Shown: positions 40,570-50,546, counted from the stretch's first letter. The stretch: DNA of 64,000 bases from Mesorhizobium opportunistum WSM2075 (GCF_000176035.2 NC_015675.1:1054001-1118000), one strand, 5' to 3'. Notes: generated by a model from the letters alone, not told the origin. Translations and numbers: made by a program.

Positions 40570-40698
40570 ATGAGCCACGCCATGGAAGAGCTTTTTGGCG
40601 ATCCGGCCTACAAGGGGTTCGTGCTGCAGGACAGAAAACGCCTGCCGTCGCGCTTTTCCGCGCGCGTCAGCGGCGCGCTGACCAGCCGACTTAGCTAG
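40570..40698 (+). CDS. possible 42-residue small protein upstream of leuC
   Basis: ATG 40570 opens [20 protein letters not shown] and ends in [12 protein letters not shown]. The composition looks natural (charged N-half, basic C-half) and it is 82 bases before leuC. No leucine run is seen, so a leu attenuator leader is not supported. It may be a small conserved hypothetical or a chance frame after the repeat. Confidence 0.3.
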   Translation: MSHAMEELFGDPAYKGFVLQDRKRLPSRFSARVSGALTSRLS

Positions 40699-40780
40699 GC
40701 CGACCTGTCCAGGTCGTTGTGCCGGATCCAACCTGCCGGCATTTGCTCCTTTCCATTCTCATATCGACGGATTTACGCAC

Positions 40781-42190
40781 ATGAGCGCACCGCGCACCCT
40801 CTACGACAAGATATTCGACGACCATGTCGTCGACCGCCAGGACGACGGCACCTGCCTGCTCTACATCGATCGCCACCTCGTCCATGAAGTGACGAGCCCG
40901 CAGGCCTTCGAAGGCCTGCGCCTGAGCGGCCGAAAGGTCCGGCATCCGGAAAAGACGCTGGCCGTGGTCGATCACAATGTCTCGACCTCGCCCGAGCGCA
41001 AGTTCGGCATCAAGAACGAGGAAAGCCGCATCCAGGTCGAGGCGCTGGCCAAGAACGCCAGGGATTTCGGCGTCGAATATTATTCCGAGAACGATATCCG
41101 CCAGGGCATCGTCCACATCATCGGTCCCGAGCAGGGCTTTACCTTGCCCGGCATGACCATCGTCTGCGGCGACAGCCACACCTCGACCCACGGTGCTTTC
41201 GGCGCATTGGCGCACGGCATCGGCACCTCCGAGGTCGAGCATGTGCTGGCGACGCAGACGCTGATCCAGCGCAAGGCCAAGAACATGCTGGTGCGTGTCG
41301 ACGGCGTGCTGCCGGAAGGCGTCACCGCCAAGGACATCATCCTGGCCATCATCGGCGAGATCGGCACCGCCGGCGGCACCGGCTATGTCATCGAATACGC
41401 CGGCGAGGCGATCCGCTCGCTGTCGATGGAAGGCCGCATGACGATCTGCAACATGTCGATCGAGGGCGGCGCGCGCGCCGGCCTGATCGCCGCCGACGAG
41501 ACGACCTTCGCCTATGTCAAGGACAAGCCGCGCGCGCCGAAGGGCGCTGCCTGGGATGCAGCACTCGAATACTGGAAGACGCTGCAGTCGGACGAAGGGG
41601 CGCATTTCGACAAGGTGATCGTGCTCGACGCGGCCAAGCTGCCGCCGATCGTCTCCTGGGGTTCGTCGCCCGAGGATGTCGTCTCGGTGCAAGGCATCGT
41701 GCCGAACCCGGCCGACATCACCGATGAGAACAAGCGCACCTCCAAGCAGCGCGCGCTCGACTATATGGGCCTGACGCCGGGGACGAAGATCACCGACATC
41801 GCGCTCGACCGCGTCTTCATCGGCTCCTGCACCAATGGCCGTATCGAGGATCTGCGCGCCGTCGCCAAGGTGGTCGAAGGCAAGACGGTCAGCGCACATG
41901 TCGATGCGATGATCGTGCCGGGCTCCGGCCTGGTCAAGGAACAGGCGGAAGCGGAAGGTCTCGACAAGATCTTCCTCGCCGCCGGCTTCGACTGGCGCGA
42001 GCCGGGCTGCTCGATGTGCCTGGCCATGAACGACGACCGGCTGAAGCCGCATGAGCGCTGCGCCTCGACTTCGAACCGCAATTTCGAGGGCCGGCAGGGT
42101 TTCAAGGGCCGCACCCATCTGGTGTCGCCGGCGATGGCGGCGGCGGCGGCGATCGCCGGCCACTTCGTCGACATCCGCGACTGGAAATAA
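40781..42190 (+). CDS. leuC: 3-isopropylmalate dehydratase large subunit
   Basis: Isomerises 2- and 3-isopropylmalate in leucine synthesis, with LeuD (not in the window). The 469-residue protein has [4Fe-4S] ligands Cys350 ([10 protein letters not shown]), Cys410 and Cys413 ([11 protein letters not shown]). [20 protein letters not shown] is the substrate loop. Standard length and start ([17 protein letters not shown]). Confidence 0.96.
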   Translation: MSAPRTLYDKIFDDHVVDRQDDGTCLLYIDRHLVHEVTSPQAFEGLRLSGRKVRHPEKTLAVVDHNVSTSPERKFGIKNEESRIQVEALAKNARDFGVEYYSENDIRQGIVHIIGPEQGFTLPGMTIVCGDSHTSTHGAFGALAHGIGTSEVEHVLATQTLIQRKAKNMLVRVDGVLPEGVTAKDIILAIIGEIGTAGGTGYVIEYAGEAIRSLSMEGRMTICNMSIEGGARAGLIAADETTFAYVKDKPRAPKGAAWDAALEYWKTLQSDEGAHFDKVIVLDAAKLPPIVSWGSSPEDVVSVQGIVPNPADITDENKRTSKQRALDYMGLTPGTKITDIALDRVFIGSCTNGRIEDLRAVAKVVEGKTVSAHVDAMIVPGSGLVKEQAEAEGLDKIFLAAGFDWREPGCSMCLAMNDDRLKPHERCASTSNRNFEGRQGFKGRTHLVSPAMAAAAAIAGHFVDIRDWK

Positions 42191-42204
42191 TCCCAACTTC
42201 AACA

Positions 42205-42231
42205 GAACCCGAGCCGCGCGGGCTCGGGTTC
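42205..42231 (+). terminator. terminator after leuC
   Basis: GAACCCGAGCC-GCGC-GGGCTCGGGTTC stem-loop followed by AGGGTTTTCC, between the convergent leuC and the 42230 gene. May serve both strands. Confidence 0.7.
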
Positions 42232-42547
42232 AGGGTTTTCCGTCGCGGCGGACGAGCTCGTGGAACTCCTCCCGGCGTCCCGGCTGGTCGGAAGCGACCA
42301 CAAGCGCCAACTGCTGCTCTTCGAAGAGCCTGAACCATTCGTCCCATTCGACGAGTTCATAGCCTCCGGCATTGATCGGCCGTTCCGGCTGGTCCTGATC
42401 CTGGTAGGCATGCTGGCCAAAGACCAGCCTCAACATGGGCTGTGTTCCCGCTTCGGGCGATATATCGACGATCGCGGGAAAACCGGCTCGTCCGGCAGCC
42501 CACGAGCGGATTGCTTCGTGGTCGGTCAGTGTAATCATGTCGGCCAT
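42230..42547 (-). CDS. hypothetical protein
   Basis: A 105-residue acidic protein starting MADMITLTDHEAIRSWAAGR, with GYELVEWDEWFRLFEEQQLA near the middle. CGGGAG lies before ATG 42547, supporting a real gene. No signal peptide or membrane segment. I do not recognise it; the start resembles small rhizobial proteins near leuC. Confidence 0.65.
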   Translation of the reverse strand: MADMITLTDHEAIRSWAAGRAGFPAIVDISPEAGTQPMLRLVFGQHAYQDQDQPERPINAGGYELVEWDEWFRLFEEQQLALVVASDQPGRREEFHELVRRDGKP

Positions 42548-42693
42548 GGGCTGCTCCCGATTGTGACCTCAGAACGCTGGCCGCGGGTTGGGGTTCCCTG
42601 ACAATATGTCGAGACTTGGCCCGGGCTTAACCGCTTGTTTGCGCTTGCGCTCTAAGGTCTTCCCTGACGTCAGCGAGGGGAAGTCATCGTCCT

Positions 42694-43890
42694 TTGGACA
42701 CCGGTCTGTTGATAGCGCTGCTCAATCCGACGATCGCGCTGGCACTCGGCGCGGCCTTCCTCGTGCTATGGGCCCATCAGCGCCATCGTCCCTATCTGGC
42801 CGTGCTGGCGATAAGTTACTGCGTCTCGGCGCCGGGCTTTCTGTTCCAGTATTTCACCTTGCCAATCGGCATGGTGCTGACCAAGCTGGTGTCCAACATC
42901 TGCTTCGCCATTGCCGGCTGCTGCCTGTCCAGCGCCATTGTCGCCCGCTACGGCCGCAAGGTGCCTTATGTCGGGATCGGCGTTCTGGCGCTTGGCGGAC
43001 TGGTGTCCTTCTGTTGGTTCCTGTTCGTGGCGCCGGATCTCACCTGGCGTATCCTGGCGATGAATTTCGCCTTCGGCGGCATCAGTCTCTTGGTCGCCGC
43101 CGAACTCAGACCGGTGCGTAATAACGGCCCGACGGAAAAAATCCTGTTCGTGCTGTCGCTGCTGTCGGGCGTCAACTTCTTCGTGCGCACTCTCGTCGTG
43201 GTCATCGCGCACGGCCCGTTTGCCAGCTATGACGGGTTCTATGGTTCGTCCTACTGGACGACGGCGCTGCTGTCGCACGCGCTTTTGTCGCTGCTGATCG
43301 CGCTCTGCCTGTTCACCGCCGCCGCACTCGACGTGATGAAGGCGCTGAAGACCGAAACGTTTACCGATCCGCTGTCGGGCCTGCTCAACCGCCGTGGTTT
43401 CGAGGAGCGCGCCGCGAGGCTGCTGGAGACTTGCGCCAGGGCAAAATTCCCGGTGGCCCTGGTGCTGGCCGACCTCGACCACTTCAAGGCGCTCAACGAT
43501 GTGCATGGCCATGCGGCGGGCGACCGCGTGATCGCCGACTTCGCCGCCAAGCTTCAGGCGGCGGCCGGGACGCGGGGTGCCGCGGGGCGCATCGGCGGCG
43601 AGGAGTTCGCGGTGCTCCTGCCGCTCAGCGATCTCGCGTCGGCGCGATTGTTCGCCGAGGCCGTGCGCACGCTTTATTCGGCCGGCAGCGTCGACGGGCT
43701 TCCTCCGGGCACCAAGGTCACCGCCAGTTTCGGCGTGGCGGCGCGCAGCGGCGGAGAGGCGCTGGAGCCTCTGATGCGCCGCGCCGACGAGGCGCTCTAC
43801 AAAGCCAAGAAGAACGGCCGCGACAGTGTGCGCCTGTCTTACGAGCGACCGGAAACGGTGTTCGTGGCGGAGCCGCTCAAGGCGAGCTGA
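42694..43890 (+). CDS. membrane diguanylate cyclase (GGDEF) 1
   Basis: A 398-residue protein with about seven membrane helices in residues 1-215, then a GGDEF domain (TDPLSGLLNRRGFEERAARL). Active motif GGEEF is at 301-305 in RIGGEEFAVLLP, so it should make cyclic di-GMP. The upstream RxxD inhibitory site is absent (TRGAAG instead). The start is a TTG at 42694 with GAGGGGAA upstream. Paired with a second membrane GGDEF gene. Confidence 0.85.
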   Translation: MDTGLLIALLNPTIALALGAAFLVLWAHQRHRPYLAVLAISYCVSAPGFLFQYFTLPIGMVLTKLVSNICFAIAGCCLSSAIVARYGRKVPYVGIGVLALGGLVSFCWFLFVAPDLTWRILAMNFAFGGISLLVAAELRPVRNNGPTEKILFVLSLLSGVNFFVRTLVVVIAHGPFASYDGFYGSSYWTTALLSHALLSLLIALCLFTAAALDVMKALKTETFTDPLSGLLNRRGFEERAARLLETCARAKFPVALVLADLDHFKALNDVHGHAAGDRVIADFAAKLQAAAGTRGAAGRIGGEEFAVLLPLSDLASARLFAEAVRTLYSAGSVDGLPPGTKVTASFGVAARSGGEALEPLMRRADEALYKAKKNGRDSVRLSYERPETVFVAEPLKAS

Positions 43891-43966
43891 TCCGGCGCGC
43901 CCGGCCTCGCGTTAACGTCTTTTTCGCCCGTCGATGCTTAGGTGGGGCTCGGGGTTTGAAAAGAAG

Positions 43967-45178
43967 ATGAGCGGCGCCAACTTCATCCTGTTGATCAACC
44001 TGTCGGTTGCCGGCTTACTGGCGGCTGCCTTCATGGCGGTCGCGTTGCATGATGCCGGCCGCGCGCCGGCGCGCTGGTTTGCCTTCGGCTACCTGCTGGG
44101 CATGGTCTATTCGGCCATCGAATTCAGCATTCCCGCCTTCACCGATGCGCGGCTCCCGGTGGTCGCCGCCTTCGCGGTCTTCCTTGCCGCCACCATCGCC
44201 TTCAATGGCGGGCTGGCCCGCAAATACGGCGTGGCGCCGCCATGGTCGCCGATGCTGTTCTTCCTTTTCGCCACCACCGTCGCCGTCTATTTCGTCCAGG
44301 ACCTGCCGCGCCAGTCGCTGGTCCGCATGATGGCCTACCAGCTTCCCTATGCCATCATGCAGTTCGTCGGGCTGGCCATCGTCTGGTCGTCAAGGCAAAG
44401 GCGTGGCCGGCTCGATCTCATATTGATGGCGGTGCTCGCGGCCAGTGGCCTGCAGTTCGCCTCCAAGCCGTTCATCGCCCATGCGCTGGGCGGCTGGGGC
44501 GCCAATCCGCAGGCCTACCTGCAAAGCAACTACGCGTTGGTGTCGCAGTCGCTCGGCACCGTCTTCGCGCTGGCGCTGGCACTGCTGACGCTGGCCATAC
44601 TGGCTCGCGATGTGCTGGTCGAAGTGATCTCGAAGTCGGAGGTGGATACGCTGTCGGGGTTGTTCAATCGCGGTGGCTTCACGCGCCAGGCCGAACTGGC
44701 GGTGCTCGGCGCCGTGCGGCAAGGCGTGCCGGTCGCCTTGGTGATTGCCGATCTCGATCATTTCAAGAGCATAAACGACGGTTTCGGCCATGCGTCCGGC
44801 GACCGGGTGATCGAGACCTTCGCCGGCCTCCTTCGAGAGGCCGCCGCCGGCCACCACGCCGCGGGCCGGATCGGTGGCGAGGAGTTCGCCATCATCCTGA
44901 CGGGAACCAACCTTGCCGGCGCCCGGCTGTTCGCCGAGGGCACGCGCAGCGCGTTCGGCACGCTGCCCATCGACGGGCTGCCGGCCGACAATCGCTGCAC
45001 GGCGAGCTTCGGGGTTGCCGAACTACATCCGGGCGAAACCGTTGCCGATCTCATGCGGCGTGCCGACGAGGCGCTCTATCTGGCGAAGAATGCCGGTCGC
45101 GACTGCGTACGTGTCTCAGCCGGACCGGGAGGCGAGTGGCCGGCTAACGCAATCGTCGTGAGTTCCAGATCAGGATGA
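43967..45178 (+). CDS. membrane diguanylate cyclase (GGDEF) 2
   Basis: A 403-residue protein: six or seven membrane helices to about residue 220, then GGDEF with GGEEF at 303-307 (RIGGEEFAIILTG) and no RxxD I-site. The C-terminal domain is similar to the neighbouring protein, which suggests tandem duplication, while the membrane parts differ. ATG 43967 chosen. The sensed signal is unknown. Confidence 0.87.
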   Translation: MSGANFILLINLSVAGLLAAAFMAVALHDAGRAPARWFAFGYLLGMVYSAIEFSIPAFTDARLPVVAAFAVFLAATIAFNGGLARKYGVAPPWSPMLFFLFATTVAVYFVQDLPRQSLVRMMAYQLPYAIMQFVGLAIVWSSRQRRGRLDLILMAVLAASGLQFASKPFIAHALGGWGANPQAYLQSNYALVSQSLGTVFALALALLTLAILARDVLVEVISKSEVDTLSGLFNRGGFTRQAELAVLGAVRQGVPVALVIADLDHFKSINDGFGHASGDRVIETFAGLLREAAAGHHAAGRIGGEEFAIILTGTNLAGARLFAEGTRSAFGTLPIDGLPADNRCTASFGVAELHPGETVADLMRRADEALYLAKNAGRDCVRVSAGPGGEWPANAIVVSSRSG

Positions 45179-45218
45179 CGTTTGGTTGGACCGTCATCCT
45201 GATCCAACTCTTTTCTTG

Positions 45219-45268
45219 GAGCATGATCTCTTCCGAAAACCGGTTCCCACTTTTCGGGATCATGCTCT
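45219..45268. repeat. palindromic repeat, family E copy 2
   Basis: Perfect arms GAGCATGATC/GATCATGCTC enclose TCCGAAAACCGG and CACTTTTCGG. Common in rhizobial spacers. It lies between convergent genes and may act as terminator. Confidence 0.75.
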
Positions 45269-45629
45269 AGCGGCAGGGGCTGAGTTCGGGCATCTCGCCT
45301 TCGGAAAGCCCGTACATATAGCTGCGACCTTTGACGAAGACCGGCGGCCGGTAGCAATCGCCGTCCCCCGATATCTCGTCGGCTTCGTCCTGGTAGATCA
45401 CCTTGGGCTGGCCGGCGCTGGTGTAGTCGGATAGTTGCTTGGCGAGCTTGCCTTCGCCGACGATGATGCGTTTGTAGCCGGCGGCGCTGTCGATGACGAG
45501 ATTGCCGAAGGAATCGGCGTAGACGCGATCCTGGTGGCGAGCCCCCGCAAGTGCGGGTGTCGCCAGGCCGGCGACCGAGGCCGCCACGATGAGCGCCGCG
45601 AGGCGCGAGCTGCCAGAGTTGGAACGCAT
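45267..45629 (-). CDS. exported hypothetical protein
   Basis: A 120-residue protein with a signal peptide ending ALA-GARHQD after LAALIVAASVAGLATPALAG. The mature part has YADSFGNLVIDSAAGYKRIIVGEGK and two cysteines near the end (GDGDCYRPP, LSPCR), perhaps one disulfide. AGGAGGACGCC precedes ATG 45629. Not recognised. Confidence 0.75.
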   Translation of the reverse strand: MRSNSGSSRLAALIVAASVAGLATPALAGARHQDRVYADSFGNLVIDSAAGYKRIIVGEGKLAKQLSDYTSAGQPKVIYQDEADEISGDGDCYRPPVFVKGRSYMYGLSEGEMPELSPCR

Positions 45630-45689
45630 GGCGTCCTCCTGATGGTTAAAGGCCAAAGCGCGTCGCGACGCGCCTTAATCCTTGTTTGG

Positions 45690-45739
45690 ATGCATGCCAT
45701 TGTCCCAAAACCGCTGACGCGTTTTTGGGCGACATGCAT
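45690..45739. repeat. palindromic repeat, family H
   Basis: Arms ATGCATGCCATTGTCCCAAAA and TTTTTGGGCGACATGCAT are inversely related, with the loop CCGCTGACGCG. Only one copy in the window, but the word pattern resembles a common rhizobial spacer repeat (from memory). Confidence 0.6.
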
Positions 45740-45758
45740 TGGCTCCTCGAATCAGAAA

Positions 45759-45774
45759 TTAACCTTTTCTTAAC
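45759..45774. promoter_or_regulatory. CtrA-type box TTAA-N7-TTAAC
   Basis: TTAA-CCTTTTC-TTAAC fully matches the CtrA consensus of alphaproteobacteria, and a third TTAA follows at 45780. It lies between the divergent genes starting at 45629 and 45958, so either could be cell-cycle controlled. Confidence 0.6.
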
Positions 45775-45957
45775 CTTTGTTAAGAGGCCGTCGCGATTGC
45801 CCGCGATGTCTCGCCAAACATGGTTAATTTCCGACTTGAGGGAAAACCCCGCGGCCATCATTCGGCCATGCTTGGCCGCACCATCGCCGCCAGCCATCGG
45901 GTCGACCTTGATCTTGGCAAAGCATCGCGGCTAGTTTGCCGCAGGGGAGGACAGCAT

Positions 45958-46383
45958 ATGGCGCTACGCCGGACGGTTTGGGTGTCCTTTCTTCCGTTGC
46001 TCGCCATCGTTGCCGCCTGTGTGCCGCAGGACAATGCGCCGAAGGCGGCCAACACCGTCTCGCCCGCGCCGGCTCAGCAATCCATGGCAGCCGTGGCGCC
46101 TCCGACATCGCCAACGAAGATCACCACCGACCTTACCGCGCCGCGATCCGCAGTGGGTACGGGAACCTATGGATGCGGCAATGGCAGCGCGATCACCATT
46201 CAGAATCTCGGCTCGTCGTTGCGCGTGATCGAGCCGGATGGCGCGACCGAAGAATTCGTGGCGTCGCCCGCCAACCAGTCCAGCCGCTATCAGGAAGCCG
46301 CCACGCATAACGCAATCGTGATCGACGGGCGCGAGGCGCTGGTGATGAAGAGGGGTTCGACGCCGCGGACCTGCAGGCGATAG
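45958..46383 (+). CDS. small lipoprotein, possibly MliC-like
   Basis: A 141-residue lipoprotein with lipobox LAIVAAC (Cys at about residue 21), a Pro/Ala/Thr spacer and a C-terminal domain starting YGCGNGSAITIQNLGSSL and ending TCRR. The C-terminal beta-fold and cysteine pair look like MliC/PliC-type lysozyme inhibitors, but the match is loose. GGGAGGA precedes ATG 45958; the upstream frame to 45820 is rejected. Confidence 0.7.
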   Translation: MALRRTVWVSFLPLLAIVAACVPQDNAPKAANTVSPAPAQQSMAAVAPPTSPTKITTDLTAPRSAVGTGTYGCGNGSAITIQNLGSSLRVIEPDGATEEFVASPANQSSRYQEAATHNAIVIDGREALVMKRGSTPRTCRR

Positions 46384-46520
46384 ATCGCACGGCTAACGAC
46401 TTGCGTATGCTGCACTGCAGCGACATCGAGCGCGGCGGGGGCTAGCAGCCCCTAATCGATTGAAGCCCTAGCCTGCTTTTTTGTCAGACTAAATGACGTT
46501 TCCAAAACGATTTTCTGGCT

Positions 46521-46549
46521 TTGACGCGGTGCAAAAAGAGCATTAGAAA
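46521..46549 (+). promoter_or_regulatory. candidate promoter of the sdh operon
   Basis: TTGACG at 46521-46526 and TAGAAA at 46544-46549 with a 17-base spacer, about 78 bases upstream of sdhC. Confidence 0.4.
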
Positions 46550-46626
46550 CCCGCTGTCCGAAGTCATACATCAGGGCGGCAAATGCCGCTTTCCATCGCG
46601 GCTCCGGACGTCGAACTGGGGGAGCC

Positions 46627-47046
46627 ATGAGCAGATCACCAGCCACCCGCGCCAATGCCAGACGTGAACGGCCGCTGTCGCCGCATCTGACGATCTACCG
46701 GCCGCCGATCACCATGACGATGTCGATCATCCATCGCATCACCGGCGGTGCGCTCTATTTCGGCACTCTGCTGGTCGCGATCTGGCTGATGGCGGCGGCA
46801 AGCTCGCAAGGCGCCTTCGACTGGGTCAACTGGGCCTTCGGCACCTGGCTCGGCCGGCTCATCCTGTTCGGCTACACCTGGGCGCTGATGCACCACATGC
46901 TGGGCGGTGTGCGCCACCTTGTCTGGGACACCGGCGCCGGTCTTGAAAAGGACACGGCATCGAAGATCGCCTGGGCAACGCTGGCCGGCTCGATCCTGCT
47001 CACATTGCTGATCTGGGTCGCCGGTTACATGGCGCGGGGAGCCTGA
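46627..47046 (+). CDS. sdhC: succinate dehydrogenase cytochrome b556 subunit
   Basis: Membrane anchor subunit that binds heme b and ubiquinone. The 139-residue protein has the family motif RPLSPHLTIYRPPITMTMSI near 18 and the heme-ligating His in LMHHMLGGVRHLVWD. Three membrane helices. GGGGGAG lies ahead of ATG 46627. First gene of sdhC-sdhD-sdhA-(DUF3052)-sdhB. Confidence 0.95.
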   Translation: MSRSPATRANARRERPLSPHLTIYRPPITMTMSIIHRITGGALYFGTLLVAIWLMAAASSQGAFDWVNWAFGTWLGRLILFGYTWALMHHMLGGVRHLVWDTGAGLEKDTASKIAWATLAGSILLTLLIWVAGYMARGA

Positions 47047-47048
47047 TC

Positions 47049-47444
47049 ATGAGCACTGGCAAGACCGACATGCGCACGCCGCTGGCCAGGGTCCGCGGCC
47101 TGGGTTCCGCCCGCGAAGGCACCGGACATTTCTGGCGCCAGCGCCTAACCGCGATCGCCAACATCCCGCTGATCCTGTTTTTCGTCGGGTTCCTGATCGC
47201 GCTCAACGGCGCCGGTTTTGCGGAGGTGCGGGCAGCGCTTGCCAATCCGTTCGTGGCGCTGGTGGTGGCCCTGGTGCTGGTCTCCGGGCTGATCCATATG
47301 CGTATCGGCATGCAGGTGATCATCGAGGATTACGTGCATGGCGAAGGCATGAAGCTGGCGCTCATCGCGCTCAATACTTTTTTCACCGTAGCGGTCGGCG
47401 TCACCTCGATCTTCGCCCTGCTCAAGCTGGCATTCGGAGGCTGA
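47049..47444 (+). CDS. sdhD: succinate dehydrogenase hydrophobic anchor subunit
   Basis: A 131-residue membrane anchor starting [20 protein letters not shown]. The matching [20 protein letters not shown] segment and the heme-side [20 protein letters not shown] are typical. Three helices. Begins 2 bases after sdhC and ends 1 base before sdhA. Confidence 0.95.
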   Translation: MSTGKTDMRTPLARVRGLGSAREGTGHFWRQRLTAIANIPLILFFVGFLIALNGAGFAEVRAALANPFVALVVALVLVSGLIHMRIGMQVIIEDYVHGEGMKLALIALNTFFTVAVGVTSIFALLKLAFGG

Positions 47445-47445
47445 T

Positions 47446-49281
47446 TTGGCCAAGGACGCGAAATCGGCCAACACGGCAGGCTATACTTTCGTCGATCACA
47501 AGTTCGATGTGGTGGTCGTCGGCGCCGGAGGGGCTGGCCTGCGTGCCACGCTCGGCATGGCCGAACAGGGCCTGCGCACGGCGTGCATCACCAAGGTGTT
47601 CCCGACCCGCTCGCACACGGTGGCCGCGCAAGGCGGCATTGCCGCTTCGCTCGCCAATATGGGCCCGGACAACTGGCAATGGCATCTTTTCGATACCGTC
47701 AAGGGGTCGGACTGGCTGGGCGACATCGACGCGCAGGAGTATATGGTCCAGCAGGCGCCCGCCGCCGTCTACGAGCTCGAGCATTACGGTGTGCCGTTCT
47801 CGCGCACCGAAGAGGGCAAGATCTATCAGCGGCCCTTCGGCGGCATGATGATGAATTTCGGCGAAGGCCCGCCCGTGCAGCGCACCTGTGCCGCCGCCGA
47901 CCGAACCGGCCATGCCATGCTGCACACGCTCTATGGCCAGTCGCTGAAGCACAACGCGCAGTTCTTCATCGAGTATTTCGCGCTCGACCTGATCATGGAG
48001 CCGGACGGCACCTGCACCGGCGTCGTCGCCTGGAATCTCGACGACGGCACCATCCACCGGTTCTCGGCCAAGATGGTGGTGCTGGCGACCGGCGGCTATG
48101 GGCGCGCCTATTTCTCGGCGACGTCGGCACACACATGCACCGGCGACGGCGGCGGCATGGCGGCCAGGGCCGGCTTCCCGCTGCAGGACATGGAATTCGT
48201 GCAGTTCCACCCGACCGGAATCTACGGCGCCGGCTGCCTGATCACCGAAGGCGCGCGCGGCGAGGGCGGCTATCTCGTCAATTCCGAAGGCGAGCGCTTC
48301 ATGGAGCGCTACGCGCCGTCGGCCAAGGACCTTGCCTCGCGCGACGTGGTGTCGCGCTGCATGACGCTGGAAATCCGCGAAGGCCGCGGCGTCGGTCCGA
48401 AGAAGGACCATATCTTCCTGCATCTCGACCATCTCGACCCGGCCGTCCTGCATGAGCGGCTGCCCGGCATTTCGGAATCGGCCAAGATCTTCGCCGGCGT
48501 CGATCTGACCAAGGAGCCGATCCCCGTGCTGCCGACGGTGCACTACAATATGGGTGGCGTGCCGACCAACTATTGGGGCGAAGTGCTCAATCCTACCGCT
48601 GAAAACCCGGACCGGGTGTCGCCCGGACTGATGGCCGTCGGCGAGGCGGGCTGCGCCTCGGTGCACGGCGCCAACCGGCTGGGCTCGAACTCGCTGATCG
48701 ATCTGGTCGTGTTCGGCCGCGCGGCGGCGATCCGGGCCGGCCAGGTCATCGACCGCAATTCGGCGATCCCTTCGCCCAACGAAGCCTCTGTCGAAAAGAT
48801 CATGGACCGCTTCGACCGGCTGCGCCACGCCAACGGCTCGACGCCGACGGCGGTGCTGCGGGAGAAGATGCAGAAGGCGATGCAGGAGGACGCGGCGGTG
48901 TTCCGCACTCAGGAATCGCTGGACAATGGCTGCAAGCGCGTCTCGCAGATCTGGGGCGAGCTCAAGGACATAAAAGTGTCCGACCGCTCGATGATCTGGA
49001 ACTCCGACCTGGTCGAGACGCTTGAGCTGGAAAATTTGATGGCCAATGCCATCACCACGGTCTATGGCGCCGCGGCGCGCAAGGAGAGCCGTGGCGCACA
49101 CGCCCGCGAGGACTTTTCGGCGCGCGACGACGTGACCTGGCGCAAGCATACGCTGGCGCGGCTCAACGAAGCCGGCGAGGTGACGCTCAGCTATCGGCCG
49201 GTGCACACCGAATTGCAGCGCAAGGAAGCCGACGGCGGTATCAACCCGGCCAAGATCGCGCCCAAGGCCAGGGTGTATTGA
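47446..49281 (+). CDS. sdhA: succinate dehydrogenase flavoprotein subunit
   Basis: Catalytic FAD subunit oxidising succinate to fumarate. The 611-residue protein has dinucleotide motif [14 protein letters not shown] near 25 and the covalent FAD His57 in [11 protein letters not shown]. It also has the catalytic region [20 protein letters not shown] and [12 protein letters not shown]. The start codon is TTG 47446, right after a GGAGG. Next gene is a small DUF3052 protein. Confidence 0.96.
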   Translation: MAKDAKSANTAGYTFVDHKFDVVVVGAGGAGLRATLGMAEQGLRTACITKVFPTRSHTVAAQGGIAASLANMGPDNWQWHLFDTVKGSDWLGDIDAQEYMVQQAPAAVYELEHYGVPFSRTEEGKIYQRPFGGMMMNFGEGPPVQRTCAAADRTGHAMLHTLYGQSLKHNAQFFIEYFALDLIMEPDGTCTGVVAWNLDDGTIHRFSAKMVVLATGGYGRAYFSATSAHTCTGDGGGMAARAGFPLQDMEFVQFHPTGIYGAGCLITEGARGEGGYLVNSEGERFMERYAPSAKDLASRDVVSRCMTLEIREGRGVGPKKDHIFLHLDHLDPAVLHERLPGISESAKIFAGVDLTKEPIPVLPTVHYNMGGVPTNYWGEVLNPTAENPDRVSPGLMAVGEAGCASVHGANRLGSNSLIDLVVFGRAAAIRAGQVIDRNSAIPSPNEASVEKIMDRFDRLRHANGSTPTAVLREKMQKAMQEDAAVFRTQESLDNGCKRVSQIWGELKDIKVSDRSMIWNSDLVETLELENLMANAITTVYGAAARKESRGAHAREDFSARDDVTWRKHTLARLNEAGEVTLSYRPVHTELQRKEADGGINPAKIAPKARVY

Positions 49282-49283
49282 CC

Positions 49284-49721
49284 ATGGCGCTGGTGGCAGC
49301 GGGATATTCCGGCACGCCCCTTCCGGCCAAGCTCGGCCTGAAGGACGGTATGACCGCTGCCTTCATCGCGCTGCCGCCAGAACTCGACGACTTGGCTGAC
49401 GCCGTGGCCTTTGCCGAGGTCGACCGGCTTGCCGAATGGTCCGACATTTCGGGCAGCCATCAAAGATACGACGCCGTCCATGCCTTCACCCGGCAGCGCG
49501 CCGAGATCGAGGATCGCCTTTGCGATGTCGAGGCGGCGATCAAGCGCGGCGGCATGGTCTGGGTGTCCTGGCCGAAAAAAGCGTCGAAGGTGCCGACCGA
49601 CGTCACCGAAGGCGTTGTCCGCACTGAAGCGCTGAAGCTCGACCTTGTCGATGTGAAGGTCGCCGCCGTCAATGAAATCTGGTCCGGGCTGAAGCTCGTC
49701 ATCCGAAAGGACCTGAGGTAA
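49284..49721 (+). CDS. DUF3052-like protein between sdhA and sdhB
   Basis: A 145-residue soluble protein with AAGYSGTPLPAKLGLKDGM at the start and GGMVWVSWPKKASKVPTDVT near residue 90, ending VNEIWSGLKLVIRKDLR. This matches DUF3052 as I know it. It lies 2 bases after sdhA and its stop abuts the sdhB start codon, so it is a true member of the sdh operon here. Function unknown; a role in assembly of succinate dehydrogenase is possible but only inferred from position. Confidence 0.83.
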   Translation: MALVAAGYSGTPLPAKLGLKDGMTAAFIALPPELDDLADAVAFAEVDRLAEWSDISGSHQRYDAVHAFTRQRAEIEDRLCDVEAAIKRGGMVWVSWPKKASKVPTDVTEGVVRTEALKLDLVDVKVAAVNEIWSGLKLVIRKDLR

Positions 49722-50501
49722 ATGGTCGAACTGACGCTCCCCAAGAACTCGAAGATCCAGCAGGGCAAGACCTGGCCGAAGCCGGAGGGCGCCACCAATC
49801 TGCGGGAATACCGCATCTATCGCTGGTCGCCCGACGATGACGAGAATCCGCGCATCGACACCTATTTCGTCGATATGGACGATTGCGGGCCGATGGTGCT
49901 CGACGCGCTGCTGTGGATCAAGAACAAGATCGACCCGACGCTGGCCTTGCGCCGCTCCTGCCGCGAAGGCATTTGCGGCTCCTGCGCCATGAACATCGAC
50001 GGCTCCAACACGCTGGCCTGCACCAAGGGCTGCGACGACATTTCCGGCGCCGTGAAAGTCTATCCGCTGCCGCACATGCAGGTGGTGAAGGACCTGGTGC
50101 CCGACCTCACCAATTTCTACGCCCAGCACGCCTCGATCGAGCCGTGGCTGAAGACGGTGTCGCCGGAGCCGGCCAAGGAATGGCTGCAGAGCCATGAGGA
50201 CCGCGAGAAGCTCGACGGGCTCTACGAATGCATATTGTGCGCCTGCTGCTCGACCTCGTGCCCGAGCTACTGGTGGAACGGCGACCGCTATCTCGGCCCG
50301 GCAACCCTGCTGCAGGCCTATCGCTGGCTGATCGACAGCCGCGACGAGGCCACGGGCGAGCGCCTCGACAATCTCGAGGATCCGTTCCGGCTCTATCGCT
50401 GCCACACCATCATGAACTGCGCCCAGACCTGCCCCAAGGGGCTGAACCCGGCCAAGGCGATCGCCGAGATCAAGAAGATGATGGTGGAGAGACGGGTCTA
50501 G
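49722..50501 (+). CDS. sdhB: succinate dehydrogenase iron-sulfur subunit
   Basis: Electron-transfer subunit with three clusters. The 259-residue protein has [2Fe-2S] ligands in [16 protein letters not shown], the [4Fe-4S] motif [16 protein letters not shown] and the [3Fe-4S] ligands in [17 protein letters not shown]. It starts directly after the DUF3052 stop. Last gene of the operon, followed by a family A repeat. Confidence 0.97.
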   Translation: MVELTLPKNSKIQQGKTWPKPEGATNLREYRIYRWSPDDDENPRIDTYFVDMDDCGPMVLDALLWIKNKIDPTLALRRSCREGICGSCAMNIDGSNTLACTKGCDDISGAVKVYPLPHMQVVKDLVPDLTNFYAQHASIEPWLKTVSPEPAKEWLQSHEDREKLDGLYECILCACCSTSCPSYWWNGDRYLGPATLLQAYRWLIDSRDEATGERLDNLEDPFRLYRCHTIMNCAQTCPKGLNPAKAIAEIKKMMVERRV

Positions 50502-50546
50502 GCAGAGATCAGTTTCGACGAAATTGTCGTCCGTAGCGATCCGTCA

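Larger units (their letters stand above)
45630..45957. other. divergent intergenic region
   Basis: About 328 bases between two small exported-protein genes. It carries a repeat with ATGCATG...CATGCAT arms at 45690-45739 and the CtrA box at 45759-45774, and is locally AT-rich. No gene is seen. Confidence 0.55.

Noticed and set aside
40570..40780. leu attenuator upstream of leuC
   Set aside because: The small frame has no leucine codon run and no clear terminator/antiterminator pair.
47422..50405. Long minus-strand frames opposite sdhA and sdhB
   Set aside because: Antisense shadows of the sdh genes, with His/Arg-rich nonsense.
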